This document shows positions 6,286-14,944 of a DNA stretch of 36,222 bases, in pieces. A program made the translations under genes and the position numbers. Each line of letters begins with the position of its first letter. Position 1 is the first letter of the stretch. The notes under the pieces were generated by a model. That model made no database searches, had not been told where the DNA came from, and worked only from the letters and a program-made list of their open reading frames with translations. The stretch covers positions 70,209-106,430 of the forward strand of contig JAKATI010000001.1 in NCBI GenBank assembly GCA_021828045.1, read 5' to 3'. This stretch comes from Pseudomonadota bacterium (GTDB lineage: Bacteria > Pseudomonadota > Gammaproteobacteria > JAKAQQ01).

Positions 6286-6604
6286 GTCGGATCTCCTTCA
6301 TTCGGTTACGTGCCATCTTGATTTCCCGCTCTGGTGTCTGCTGTGTCTTCTTGAGAAAGGCGTGCACTATCACTATGTGTTGCCCGCCAACAAAACAGTA
6401 AAGCGCTCTTCCTATGCCCGACTTGCCACGCAGACGCAATTCGAACAACCCGCCGCCCAGGGCGCGTGAATAGGGCAAGCGCAAGTGCGGGCCGTGCTCA
6501 ATAAGAAGTGCGACCATTCTTGCGTAGTCAGCGACCACATCCACAGGCCAAGCCTCAATCGCGGTCCGTACTCGGGCATGAAAGTATCCAACGGAATAAG
6601 CCAT
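6278..6604 (-). CDS. HigB-like (RelE/Gp49 superfamily) toxin
   Basis: 108 residues from the ATG at 6604; an upstream in-frame start at 6625 would run through the operator and is rejected. Sequence features of the phage-derived Gp49-like/HigB group are visible: a Trp-Pro near residue 19-20, LIEHGPHLRLPYSRALGGGL, FELRLRGKSGIGRALYCF, then HAFLKKTQQTPEREI (the 'h-x-F-x-K-K-t-q-x-t-P' motif). These toxins are ribosome-dependent or related mRNA interferases. Toxin-first order with the XRE antitoxin downstream is typical of HigBA. A near-consensus promoter overlapped by an inverted repeat lies immediately upstream. Confidence 0.85.
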   Translation of the reverse strand: MAYSVGYFHARVRTAIEAWPVDVVADYARMVALLIEHGPHLRLPYSRALGGGLFELRLRGKSGIGRALYCFVGGQHIVIVHAFLKKTQQTPEREIKMARNRMKEIRHA

Positions 6605-6615
6605 GTCGGGGGCCG

Positions 6616-6644
6616 ATGTTAGCAAATCCGCTAACGTTCGTCAA
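6616..6644 (-). promoter_or_regulatory. higBA-like promoter and operator
   Basis: On the minus strand, -35 TTGACG (6644-6639), a 17-base spacer and -10 TAACAT (6621-6616). An inverted repeat GTTAGC-n6-GCTAAC (6618-6635) covers the spacer and -10, the position expected for autorepression by the antitoxin-toxin complex. The -10 lies only about 12 bases from the toxin ATG, so the message would be leaderless or nearly so. Confidence 0.65.
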
Positions 6645-7140
6645 TGTTCTGATTTTGGAACCCTGAATGGCCTGTCTCCAATCCAAAACCATGAACTTGG
6701 AGATCGGGTTGCTGATCTAGCGGCGAAAATTATGATGGGAACAGCGACACTGGCGCAAAAAAGGCGAAGCGGACGTATTGCAGACCGCCTTATTGTGGCA
6801 GTGGGGTGCTGATGTCATCGGTTCGGCGCCCATTTCCCAGATTTCATAGACACGTTCCCTACGTGCCAGCAATCATCTCCTGACCAGGAAGAGGTTTACC
6901 AGCGCTGCGGTTGCCTCCCGTCGGTTGAAGTTCTTGGCGAGCCCACGGGATCATCCCGATCATGTGCTCAACTTCCGAGCGGATGCTCGGTTGGTTTTGG
7001 TTTTTTGCGGTGATGACCTCGTTCCTCCATTGACCAAATCGGCAGCGCCGGCTACTGCAGTCGCGTGCTCGTGGTGTGAAGGAACGGATGACCTTCCTCT
7101 GTCGCGATCGGCTGGGTCACTCTACCCGCAGGTCTCCTGC
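6645..7140. other. Accessory spacer between the HigBA-like module and purL copy 2
   Basis: Apart from the possible IS5 remnant at 6874-6955 I see no supported gene here. A plus frame at 6603-6812 begins inside the toxin promoter and shows no recognisable domain. Frames on both strands are short and interrupted. Confidence 0.4.
6874..6955 (-). pseudogene. IS5-type transposase C-terminal remnant (tentative)
   Basis: The minus strand reads SRGLAKNFNRREATAALVNL followed by FLVRR and a stop. IS5-group transposases end with R-Y-R-G-L-A-K-N-x-x-R ... A-L-x-N-L-f-L-x-R-R, so this looks like a 25-codon relic. Upstream the frame is broken. Too short to be certain. Confidence 0.4.
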
Positions 7141-7256
7141 CTGTGCCCTCTTGGTCGTGCCGCTGCTGGGTACGGTATTCCCCTGGTCCTCCAAGGCCGC
7201 GGACATCCTTGAGCGGACCGGGCTTGCCGGCTTCGGCCGGATCGAACGGGGGTTGG
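7141..7256 (+). pseudogene. purL: Decayed copy 2 of a purL 5' segment
   Basis: About 115 bases align with 9487-9600 of the intact gene. The frame reads LLVVPLLGTVFPWSSKAADI then LERTGLAGFGRIERG, against LVVPRLGTVSPWSSKATDI and LERTGLSGFGRIERG in PurL. Copies 1 and 2 share FPW and GLAGF where the intact gene has SPW and GLSGF, so they derive from a common or slightly different purL allele rather than independently from the present gene. No promoter or start is retained. Confidence 0.8.
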
Positions 7257-7475
7257 TTGCGGAACCGGCAGGTACTCCTGTGTTTTCATGGGAACCGCTT
7301 GGCTCCGGCTTGACCAATCTCGAGGGGGATACACTCGAAACTGAATCGCGCGGGTCTGCCCGAAAGACTGGAAACCATCAAGCCAGGGAACGCGACGGAG
7401 ACTGTTCGATAAACAAGAGACGCACAGTCGGTGGCTATCTTTTCTTTTCCCCATTCTTGATCCCGTTGTTGTTTG

Positions 7476-7667
7476 GCGCAGCCATTGCAGGGATTGAGCC
7501 CATCCAACCGCAAGGACAGCCAATAGGAGGTTCACCTTGTACAGATACCGGAAAGCAGATTGGTGGCTGCGTTTGTGCCGCACGACACGTTTGGTTCTGT
7601 TATGCCGAGTAGTTGCGAAGAAAAGACAGGCTCGGCTGGCAAAGGGGGCCCAGACGCCACTTTCCGG
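7476..7667 (+). repeat. Diverged repeat, copy B (partner at 4361-4545)
   Basis: Aligned with copy A over its full length, including the shared frame ending CVCAARHVWFCYAE-stop (copy A: CLCGTMVVGRIVCYEE-stop) and the post-stop stretch ACAGGCTCGGCT/ACAGGCTTGGCT. In copy B the frame is open upstream back into purL copy 2, and includes a hydrophobic stretch (LFFSPFLIPLLFGAAIAGI), but no convincing start or homology supports a gene. Confidence 0.55.
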
Positions 7668-7941
7668 GACACTTTCCTAGCCTGGATCGATGCCGCAAGA
7701 TACGAGGAGAGGTTTCCCACACCCAGCGGTTGAGGGTGGCCGCGAAACGGGGATCGGTTTCATAGAGATCGGCAAGTCCAGCCCAGGTTCAACTGGTCGT
7801 CGCAACACGGCCACGCGGCCGCCCTGCCACCGATCCTTCGCATCACCTTGAAGGTTGAAGGCCGAGATCAGTGCTCCGCTGGCGGACACCTGGGCAAAGT
7901 TCCGGTTGGGGGCAGTGGCCACGAGTGCGGCGACGGCGTCC
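7668..7941. other. Unassigned degenerate stretch upstream of vapBC
   Basis: The minus strand is open at 7677-7922 (81 codons) without a recognisable domain. In another minus frame the string ADLYETDPRFAATLNRW recalls part of a TipAS/MerR effector domain, suggesting a frameshifted relic, but the match is short. No supported gene. Confidence 0.3.
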
Positions 7942-7978
7942 TTGACGGAATTCCCAGATATATATATAGTTGATATCT
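7942..7978 (+). promoter_or_regulatory. vapBC promoter and operator
   Basis: TTGACG at 7942-7947, a 17-base spacer and TATAGT at 7965-7970 make a near-consensus sigma-70 promoter. An inverted repeat AGATAT-n11-ATATCT (7956-7978) brackets the -10, in an AT-rich block unlike the surroundings, and is the likely site for VapBC autorepression. Confidence 0.7.
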
Positions 7979-8003
7979 ATTTTTAGAGATGAAGGGGGTT
8001 CTC

Positions 8004-8237
8004 GTGAAAACGGCCAAGCTCTTCAAGAACGGTGACAGTCAGGCAGTACGGCTCCCCAAGGAGTTCCGCTTCGCGGGAGCAGAGGTGCTGATCAAGCGTG
8101 TTGGCAGTGCGGTCGTACTTCTGCCCAAAACCAAATCATGGGACACGCTGGTGCAGAGCCTCGATCAGTTTCCAGAAGATTTCATGAGCACACGCGAGCA
8201 GCCACCTGAAGCAGAGCAGCGAGGTCTGCTACCGTGA
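8004..8237 (+). CDS. vapB: VapB-type antitoxin (AbrB/SpoVT fold)
   Basis: The GTG at 8004 gives 77 residues beginning VKTAKLFKNGDSQAVRLPKE, followed by FRFAGAEVLIKR, the canonical swapped-hairpin AbrB DNA-binding domain of VapB. A Shine-Dalgarno AAGGGGG (7992-7998) fits this start; the ATG at 7989 adds five non-homologous residues ahead of it and is less likely. The C-terminal half, from SWDTLVQSLDQFPEDF on, is the flexible part that wraps the toxin. It neutralises VapC and, with it, represses the operon through the inverted repeat upstream. The gene end overlaps vapC by four bases. Confidence 0.92.
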   Translation: MKTAKLFKNGDSQAVRLPKEFRFAGAEVLIKRVGSAVVLLPKTKSWDTLVQSLDQFPEDFMSTREQPPEAEQRGLLP

Positions 8238-8635
8238 AATGGATGCTGGATACCGACACGTGCATCGCCATCATTAAGAAGCATCCAACTGCACTCAAGA
8301 AAATACGCGGCAAACCGATCGGACACGTCGGAATTTCATCCATTACGTTGGGTGAACTCACGTTCGGAGCGGCCAAAAGCAGTCGCCCAGAGGTTGCACA
8401 TGACGCTCTGGATGAATTCCTGCTGGCGCTCGAGATTGCGGGGTTCGATGAAGACGCCGCAATGACGTACGGGGACATCCGCGCATCGCTCGAGCAGCAG
8501 GGAAGACCGATTGGTCCACTCGATACGCTCATCGGCAGCCATGCGCATGCACTAGATGTAACTCTTGTCACACACAACACACGGGAGTTCTCTCGGATCG
8601 AAGACCTTCGACTCGAAGATTGGACTGTACGGTGA
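8234..8635 (+). CDS. vapC: VapC-type PIN-domain ribonuclease toxin
   Basis: 133 residues starting at GTG 8234, overlapping the vapB stop (GTGA), so translation is coupled. The PIN active-site acids are all present: D6 (MLDTDTC), E41 (TLGELTFG), D97 (GPLDTLIGSHA) and the N115/E118 region (THNTREFSRI), followed by LEDW. Length is normal for VapC. Known members cleave tRNA or rRNA at single sites; the target here cannot be inferred. This is the one fully intact VapBC module among the three TA loci upstream of purL. Confidence 0.93.
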   Translation: MKWMLDTDTCIAIIKKHPTALKKIRGKPIGHVGISSITLGELTFGAAKSSRPEVAHDALDEFLLALEIAGFDEDAAMTYGDIRASLEQQGRPIGPLDTLIGSHAHALDVTLVTHNTREFSRIEDLRLEDWTVR

Positions 8636-9191
8636 CGGGATGTATTCATCGGCGTTCCGCTGGGCCAGACCCGTGGTCCACCCTCCGGGCATGCCTCTCC
8701 CTGCTCCGGCAGGGAGGCCGACTGTGGATCCAGACCCCGAACCTCGAAGGGGCGGGTCATTCCTTTGGAAGGACCTCCCAGCCGAAACCAGGAAAGTAGG
8801 ACTGAAGGAACCCTGATCCATCCGGCAACAGGGGGCAGGGTTTCCGGATCCGGGGGGCTGTTTTTGGTTTTACACCCCTTCCGGTTGAAGATTTCCTCCC
8901 GGTCCCGGGGGCTTTCTGGATCCGGTGGGAATGAAGGCCACAGACCACGGACAGGCGTGGGGTTCCTGGCGGGTCTTGGTGTCTGGCCCTGTTGAAACCG
9001 AAAACTCCCTTGAGGATCCCGAAAAAATCCTCCATCGGGTCCCTGGGGTGGGTTGGATTATATGGTCTCGCTTCACCGGGGGAGTGCATTTTGGAATCCC
9101 TTGTGAGGGGAAGGTTTTGGGACAAGAGGGAATGCTCGCAGATCCCGGGATCGAGCTGCAGTGACCGCCCCCACGCTTGGGGCTTCCTTCC
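8636..9191. other. Non-coding stretch between vapC and the purL leader
   Basis: About 550 bases without a supported gene. It contains a hairpin CTCCCTG-n6-CAGGGAG (8697-8716) that lacks a T tract and several GGATCC-containing G/C-rich patches. The open frames (for example plus 8925-9164) show no domain and no good ribosome binding site. The purL homology shared with copy 1 begins at about 9192. Confidence 0.5.
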
Positions 9192-9232
9192 CGTGGAAGA
9201 GGGGGTCCGCCTGCGCGCTTCGTGTGCCGCGC

Positions 9233-9238
9233 TATAAT
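9233..9238 (+). promoter_or_regulatory. purL -10 box
   Basis: A perfect TATAAT 39 bases before the purL start. No good -35 lies 16-18 bases upstream (CCTGCG region), so an activator or a weak -35 is implied. The region is included in decayed copy 1, where it reads TATATT. Confidence 0.45.
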
Positions 9239-9276
9239 TTCAGGGTCCGCCGTTTGGGCCAACCCTCGGAAATCCG

Positions 9277-12200
9277 TTGCGTGCTTACCTCGGAGGTCCC
9301 GCCCTCTCCCCTTTCCGGCTCCGGAAGATCGAGGAACGATGGGCCCCGGTAAAAATCCGGCTGGCGGACGCCCGTTTTCTCTACCTGGTCGAAAAAGAGG
9401 CCCCGGGGACGCTCCAGGAGGAAAAGCTGTTGGCGCTTCTCGGGGAAGCACAGCTCCTTTCGTCGGGGCTCCTTCCGGATTCTTCCCGTGTCTTCTTGGT
9501 CGTGCCGCGGCTGGGCACGGTATCCCCCTGGTCCTCCAAGGCCACGGACATCCTTGAGCGGACCGGGCTTTCCGGCTTCGGCCGGATCGAACGGGGAGTG
9601 GTCTACCGGGCTGGGGATCCGCTGTCCGGAACGGAGCGGGAGATGCTGGCCCGGAAGATCGCCGATCCACTGACCGAGAGCGCACTTGCCATGCTTCCGG
9701 AAGCCCACCGGATTTTCGAAGCCCCCCTCCCACGCCCCCTCGGCGTGGTGCCCTTGCTGGAGGAGGGACGGGGCGCACTCGAGGAGGCCGACCGGCGGTA
9801 TGGTTTTGGTCTGGCCGGGCAGGATCAGGACCATCTCCTGTCCGTTTATCGGCGGCTCGGCCGGAACCCCACCGATGCGGAGCTCATGATGTGGGCACAG
9901 ATCCACTCGGAGCATTGCCGGCACCACCTGTTCCATTCACCGCTCGAGGTGGATGGGAAACGTCTGGACCGAACCCTCTTTTCCTGCATCAATGCGACCT
10001 ACCGGAGCCATCACGGCCCCGTCCTTCTGGCCTACCGCGACAATGCGGCCGTGATCGAAGGAGGGACGGCGCGCCGGATCGGCGCCAGCATCGACGATCG
10101 CGTCTATCGGATGCACCGGGAACCCGTCCACGGCGTGATCAAGGTCGAGACCCACAACCATCCCACGGCCATCGCCCCGTTTCCGGGTGCGGCCACCGGG
10201 AGCGGGGGGGAGATCCGGGACGAGTCCGCAACCGGCCGGGGCGCCCGGCCGCGCGCCGGATTGTGCGGATTCACGGTTTCCGACCTCCACATTCCGGGAC
10301 TGCCCCGTGCTTGGGAACGGAAGGATCCGGCCCATGTGCCGGGAATGGCCAGCGCCCTGGAAATCATGCGGGACGGACCGGTGGGCGCGGCATCCTACAA
10401 CAACGAGTTCGGCAGGCCCAACCTGGCAGGCTATTTCAGGAGCTTCGAGTCGCCGGAAGGACCGGATTTCCTCTCCCGGGTGACCCATGGCTATGCCAAA
10501 CCGGTGATGCTGGCCGGAGGGATCGGCTCATTACGGGGCCACGCCTGGCGCAAGCGCCCGCTCCGGCCCGGGCTTGCAATCCTCGTGCTGGGAGGACCGG
10601 GCTTCCTCATCGGTCTCGGCGGAGGATCCCAATCCTCACGGGCCGGGGGTCTCGCGGACGGGTTGGACTGGGCATCGGTGCAACGGGGCAATCCCGAGAT
10701 GGAACGGCGGACCCAAGAGGTCATCGACCGGCTGGTCGCGCTCGGTCCCGACAACCCCGTGGTTTCCATCCATGACGTGGGTGCCGGCGGTCTGGCCAAT
10801 GCCGTGCCCGAACTCGTCTGGTCCGGCCGGGTCGGTGCGGTGATCGATCTCGATGCAGTCCCGCGCGGGGATTCCGGTTTGTCGCCGATGGAGGTCTGGT
10901 GCAACGAGTCCCAGGAACGGTATGTGCTGGCGTTCCTGCCCGAGGCACTGCCGGTCCTGGCGACGATCGCGGGACGGGAGCGATGTCCCTGGGCCCGGAT
11001 CGGGGAGACGACCGCCGAATCGCGCCTCGTCGTGCGCACGGGAACCCCCCCGCAGTGCGCGGTCGATCTGGATCTCGCGCTCCTGTTCCACGGGACCCGG
11101 AGGCGCAAGAGGAGGAGCGTGCTGCCGTCCGGTTGCCGGGAGGAGGGGGGGGACGGACTGGTCTGGGACCTGCCGGTTCCGGTCCTGCTCCGGGAGGTTC
11201 TCAAGGCGCCTTCGGTGGCCGACAAGAGCTTCCTCGTCACGATCGCCGACCGGACCGTCGGTGGTTTGTCGGTGCGGGATCCGATGGTGGGTCCCTACCA
11301 GGTTCCCGTGGCCGACGTCGCGGTGGTGGCCCGGGACTTCACCAGTCTCGGAGGCGATGCCTTCGCCCTGGGGGAACGTCCGCCGGTGGCGCTCATCGAT
11401 CCTGCTGCCTCCGCCCGCCTGGCAGCGGCCGAGGCCCTGACCAACCTCATGGCGGCTTCCGTCCGCGGCCCCGAGGCCGTGGCGCTCTCGGCCAACTGGA
11501 TGGCTGCCGCGGGCGATGCCCGGGAGGAGGGGGCGCTCTATGCCGCGGTGGACGCGCTCACGGCCTGTGCACAGGCCTGGGGGATTCCGATCCCCGTGGG
11601 CAAGGATTCACTCTCGATGAGGGTGCGGCTGCGGCAAGGGGGGACCGCGGAAGAAACCGAGATCCGCTCCCCCGTGACCGTGGTGGTTTCGGCCTTCGGA
11701 CAGGTCCCGGATGTCCGCCGGACCCTCACGCCGGTTTTCGATCCTCAAGGGTCCCCCATCCTCGTCCTGGTCGAGCTCACGAGACGGCCCGGCCGGCTGG
11801 GTGGAAGCACGGCGGCGCAAGTGACGGGCCAGCTCGGAACCCGAGCGCCGGATCTTGAAGATCCGGGGATGCTGATCCGTTTCTGGCAGATCCTGAATCG
11901 CCTCCGGGAACGGGGCGGGGTTTGTGCCTACCATGACCGTTCGGACGGCGGCGCCTGGGTGGCTGCCCTGGAGATGGCCTTTGCCAGCCGTGCCGGACTC
12001 GACTTCGAGATTCCGCGGGAGGGCGAGTTTCTGCTCCGCTTCCTCCTTGATGAGGCACCCGGCGTGATTCTGGCCGTGGATCCTGCCCATGTGACGGAGA
12101 TCCTGGCACTTCTGGAACGGGATGGTTTCGAAGGACAGGTCCACCGCCTGGCCACGGCCCATCCGGAGGACAGGATCCGGATCTGCTCTGGCTCCCATAT

Positions 12201-13170
12201 CCCGTTCGAGGCCCGCCGCTCCGAGTTGCGCCGGATCTGGTCGGAGACCACCCATGCGATGAAACGGCTACGCGACGAGCCGGAATCGGCCGACCAGGAG
12301 GAGCTTGCGCGGGATGATCCGGACCGCTATCGTCTTTGGGCTTCGCCGGCGCCTGTCCGGAAAGTCTTCCGTCCCTCCCGTTCGAGCCGGCCCCGGGTGG
12401 CCATTCTGCGCGAGCAGGGTGTGAATGGACAGCTCGAGATGGCGGCTGCATTCATGGCGGCGGGTTTCCGGGCGTCCGACGTGCACATGAGCGATCTCGT
12501 CTCCGGTGACGAAACACTGGAGTCTTACGATGTCTTGGCTGCCTGCGGTGGCTTTTCCTACGGAGATGTCCTGGGTGCCGGGAATGGTTGGGCGCGGGCC
12601 ATCCGTGATGATTCCCGGCTACGCGAGGGGTTTCGGGCATTTTTCGCCCGTCCCGGTACCCTGGCACTTGGAGTCTGCAATGGCTGCCAGATGCTGGCGG
12701 GACTCCGCGATCTCATTCCGGGCGCGGAGGACTGGCCCGAATTCAAGCCGAACCGTTCCGAACAGTTCGAAGCGCGTCTCGCCATGGTCCGGGTGGGTTC
12801 CCATGCTTCTCCCTGGCTCAGCGGTCTTGCGGGTGGGGAATGGCCGATCGTCATCTCCCACGGTGAGGGGCGAGCCTGGTTTGCGCCCGGGGATCTCGAC
12901 CGTCTACGGGCCCGCGGGGGCGTTGCGCTCGAGTACCTGTCCGGGCGGGGGGAGCCGACCGAGGACTATCCGGCGAACCCGAACGGTTCCCCCGGTGGAG
13001 CCACCGCGTTCACGAACCGTGATGGCCGCGTCTTGATCGCCATGCCGCATTTCGAGCGTTCGTTCCGAACCGTCCAGCTCTCCTGGCATCCCGACGACTG
13101 GGGAGAGACATCCCCGTGGTTGGCACTCTTCGACAATGCCCGGCGTTTCGTCCTGAATGGCCGGCAGTGA
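9277..13170 (+). CDS. purL: Phosphoribosylformylglycinamidine synthase, single-chain
   Basis: PurL converts FGAR, glutamine and ATP to FGAM in step 4 of purine synthesis. At 1297 residues it matches the large proteobacterial form (E. coli about 1295). Order: N-terminal PurS-like domain (about 1-150, with GGPALSPFRLRKIEERW); FGAR-binding and ATP domains with THNHPTAIAPFPGAATG and GGEIRDE; the duplicated half with PVGKDSLSMR; and a C-terminal class I glutaminase starting VAILREQGVNGQLEMAAAF, with nucleophile Cys1134 in LGVCNGCQML and a late HGEGR. The TTG start at 9277 fits homology (family starts just before the G-x-P-A-L-S motif); GGA at 9268-9270 is only a weak ribosome binding site. It stands alone between the accessory region and the hut cluster. 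Confidence 0.97.
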   Translation: MRAYLGGPALSPFRLRKIEERWAPVKIRLADARFLYLVEKEAPGTLQEEKLLALLGEAQLLSSGLLPDSSRVFLVVPRLGTVSPWSSKATDILERTGLSGFGRIERGVVYRAGDPLSGTEREMLARKIADPLTESALAMLPEAHRIFEAPLPRPLGVVPLLEEGRGALEEADRRYGFGLAGQDQDHLLSVYRRLGRNPTDAELMMWAQIHSEHCRHHLFHSPLEVDGKRLDRTLFSCINATYRSHHGPVLLAYRDNAAVIEGGTARRIGASIDDRVYRMHREPVHGVIKVETHNHPTAIAPFPGAATGSGGEIRDESATGRGARPRAGLCGFTVSDLHIPGLPRAWERKDPAHVPGMASALEIMRDGPVGAASYNNEFGRPNLAGYFRSFESPEGPDFLSRVTHGYAKPVMLAGGIGSLRGHAWRKRPLRPGLAILVLGGPGFLIGLGGGSQSSRAGGLADGLDWASVQRGNPEMERRTQEVIDRLVALGPDNPVVSIHDVGAGGLANAVPELVWSGRVGAVIDLDAVPRGDSGLSPMEVWCNESQERYVLAFLPEALPVLATIAGRERCPWARIGETTAESRLVVRTGTPPQCAVDLDLALLFHGTRRRKRRSVLPSGCREEGGDGLVWDLPVPVLLREVLKAPSVADKSFLVTIADRTVGGLSVRDPMVGPYQVPVADVAVVARDFTSLGGDAFALGERPPVALIDPAASARLAAAEALTNLMAASVRGPEAVALSANWMAAAGDAREEGALYAAVDALTACAQAWGIPIPVGKDSLSMRVRLRQGGTAEETEIRSPVTVVVSAFGQVPDVRRTLTPVFDPQGSPILVLVELTRRPGRLGGSTAAQVTGQLGTRAPDLEDPGMLIRFWQILNRLRERGGVCAYHDRSDGGAWVAALEMAFASRAGLDFEIPREGEFLLRFLLDEAPGVILAVDPAHVTEILALLERDGFEGQVHRLATAHPEDRIRICSGSHIPFEARRSELRRIWSETTHAMKRLRDEPESADQEELARDDPDRYRLWASPAPVRKVFRPSRSSRPRVAILREQGVNGQLEMAAAFMAAGFRASDVHMSDLVSGDETLESYDVLAACGGFSYGDVLGAGNGWARAIRDDSRLREGFRAFFARPGTLALGVCNGCQMLAGLRDLIPGAEDWPEFKPNRSEQFEARLAMVRVGSHASPWLSGLAGGEWPIVISHGEGRAWFAPGDLDRLRARGGVALEYLSGRGEPTEDYPANPNGSPGGATAFTNRDGRVLIAMPHFERSFRTVQLSWHPDDWGETSPWLALFDNARRFVLNGRQ

Positions 13171-13193
13171 GGCAAGACGTGAAACGGCGGCGG

Positions 13194-13199
13194 TAGAAT
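13194..13199 (+). promoter_or_regulatory. Possible hutU -10 box
   Basis: TAGAAT lies 53 bases before the hutU ATG in the 82-base gap after purL. No convincing -35 is present, so hutU may instead be read from an upstream promoter or an activated one. No clear HutC-type palindrome was seen. Confidence 0.25.
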
Positions 13200-13252
13200 G
13201 ACGCCGGAGACCTGAACCCCCCTTTGATGTACTGCCTTGGGAGAGTCTGCCC

Positions 13253-14944
13253 ATGCCCACCCGACACCGATCCATCACCCTCCGGGCGCCTCGGGGGCCC
13301 GAACGGAGCTGCGCCGGATGGGTCCAGGAAGCCGCCCTGCGCCTCATCCACAACAATCTCGATCCGGAGGTTGGCGAGAAGCCCGAGGAACTCGTGGTCT
13401 ACGGCGGTATCGGCCGGGCGGCCCGGGACTGGGAGTCCTTCGACGCCATCGTTGCGACCCTGCGCAGGCTGGCCAACGACGAAACCCTCCTGATCCAGTC
13501 CGGCAAGCCGGTCGGTGTCTTTGAAACCCAGCCGGATGCGCCCAGGGTCCTGATCGCGAACTCCAACCTGGTCGGTCGCTGGGCGACCTGGGAACACTTC
13601 GAGGAACTCGACCGGAAGGGGCTCATGATGTTCGGGCAGATGACAGCCGGGTCCTGGATCTACATCGGTTCGCAGGGGATCATCGAGGGGACTTACGAGA
13701 CTTTTGCACAGGCCGTGTCCCAGCATTATGGCGGGAATGCGACCGGCCGCTGGCTCCTCACCGCCGGACTCGGCGGGATGGGTGGCGCGCAGCCCTTGGC
13801 CGCCACGTTCGCCGGCCTGTCCTCCCTTGCGGTTGAGGTCGACGAAAGTCGCATCCGGAGGCGGCTTGCGAGCGGATACCTGGATCGGGTCGCAACCGGA
13901 CTGGATGAGGCACTCGGATGCATCGAAGAAGCCCGCACCCGGGGTCGGCCGGTCTCCGTGGGTCTGCTCGGCAATGCGGCCACGCTCTTCGAGGCGATGG
14001 CCCAGAAGGGGATCCGACCGGATCTCGTCACCGACCAGACCTCGGCCCACGATCCTCTCAACGGCTATATCCCGGTCGGGCTTTCCCTGCAAGAAGCTGC
14101 GGCGCTCCGGAAGACGGATCCGAACGAGTACCGGAGGCGGGCCCGCGAGTCGATTGCCCGTCACGTGCAGGCCATGCTGGAGTTCCATGACCAGGGGGTT
14201 CCGGTTTTCGATTATGGCAACAACATCCGGGCCGAAGCCCGTGAGGCCGGTGTCGATCGGGCCTTCGACTTCAAAGGCTTCGTCCCGCTCTACATCCGTC
14301 CCTTGTTCTGTGAGGGGTTGGGACCCTTTCGCTGGGTCGCCCTGTCCGGAGACCCTGAGGACATTGCCAAGACCGATGCCAAGGCCCGCGAACTTTTCCC
14401 CGACAACACAAGGCTCAACCGCTGGCTCGACATGGCCCAGGCGCGCATCCGGTTCCAGGGCCTGCCGGCCCGGATTCTCTGGCTGGGGTACCGGGAACGG
14501 GACCGCTTGGGTCTCGCTTTCAATGAGATGGTCGCCCGGGGCGAGCTCAAGGCCCCGATTGCCATCGGCCGCGATCACCTGGATGCGGGTTCCGTAGCTT
14601 CTCCGTACCGGGAGACGGAAGCCATGCGTGACGGTTCCGATGCCGTTGCCGACTGGCCGATCCTGAATGCGTTGCTCAATGTGGCCTCGGGTGCCTCGTG
14701 GGTCAGTTTCCATCACGGGGGGGGCGTGGGCATGGGCTACGCCCTGCATGCCGGTCTGGTCGTGGTCTGTGATGGTTCACCACGGGCCGCCCGTGCTCTT
14801 CGCCTCGCCCTGACCAATGATCCCGGAACCGGGGTGATGCGTCATGCGGATGCGGGTTATCCGCGGGCGCTCGAGGTCGCCCGCGAACGGGGACTGGACC
14901 TGCCGATGGTTGATGGAACCCGGCCTTCCCGCCGTCCGGGATGA
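13253..14944 (+). CDS. hutU: Urocanate hydratase
   Basis: HutU adds water to urocanate to give imidazolonepropionate, using tightly bound NAD+. The 563-residue length and sequence match urocanase throughout: [20 protein letters not shown] and [14 protein letters not shown] near the N terminus, QTLRRL-equivalent here [54 protein letters not shown], and [20 protein letters not shown] with the active-site Cys region [13 protein letters not shown], then [22 protein letters not shown] at 13253 is preceded by GGGAG. It shares ATGA with the following transporter gene. The other hut enzymes lie further on in separate blocks. Confidence 0.97.
   Translation: MPTRHRSITLRAPRGPERSCAGWVQEAALRLIHNNLDPEVGEKPEELVVYGGIGRAARDWESFDAIVATLRRLANDETLLIQSGKPVGVFETQPDAPRVLIANSNLVGRWATWEHFEELDRKGLMMFGQMTAGSWIYIGSQGIIEGTYETFAQAVSQHYGGNATGRWLLTAGLGGMGGAQPLAATFAGLSSLAVEVDESRIRRRLASGYLDRVATGLDEALGCIEEARTRGRPVSVGLLGNAATLFEAMAQKGIRPDLVTDQTSAHDPLNGYIPVGLSLQEAAALRKTDPNEYRRRARESIARHVQAMLEFHDQGVPVFDYGNNIRAEAREAGVDRAFDFKGFVPLYIRPLFCEGLGPFRWVALSGDPEDIAKTDAKARELFPDNTRLNRWLDMAQARIRFQGLPARILWLGYRERDRLGLAFNEMVARGELKAPIAIGRDHLDAGSVASPYRETEAMRDGSDAVADWPILNALLNVASGASWVSFHHGGGVGMGYALHAGLVVVCDGSPRAARALRLALTNDPGTGVMRHADAGYPRALEVARERGLDLPMVDGTRPSRRPG

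Noticed and set aside
6603-6812. Plus-strand 69-codon frame divergent from the HigB-like gene
   Set aside because: Starts inside the toxin promoter/operator, has no ribosome binding site and no recognisable sequence.
8697-8716. Hairpin as a vapBC terminator
   Set aside because: Good stem but no T run, and it lies 60 bases after the stop; kept only as a remark in the gap entry.
9200-9276. Purine riboswitch in the purL leader
   Set aside because: The 39-base interval between the -10 and the start is too short, and no conserved purine-aptamer sequence is present.
9891-11858. Long open frames overlapping purL in other frames
   Set aside because: High GC content produces long shadow frames; none shows a domain, and purL is conserved over its whole length.
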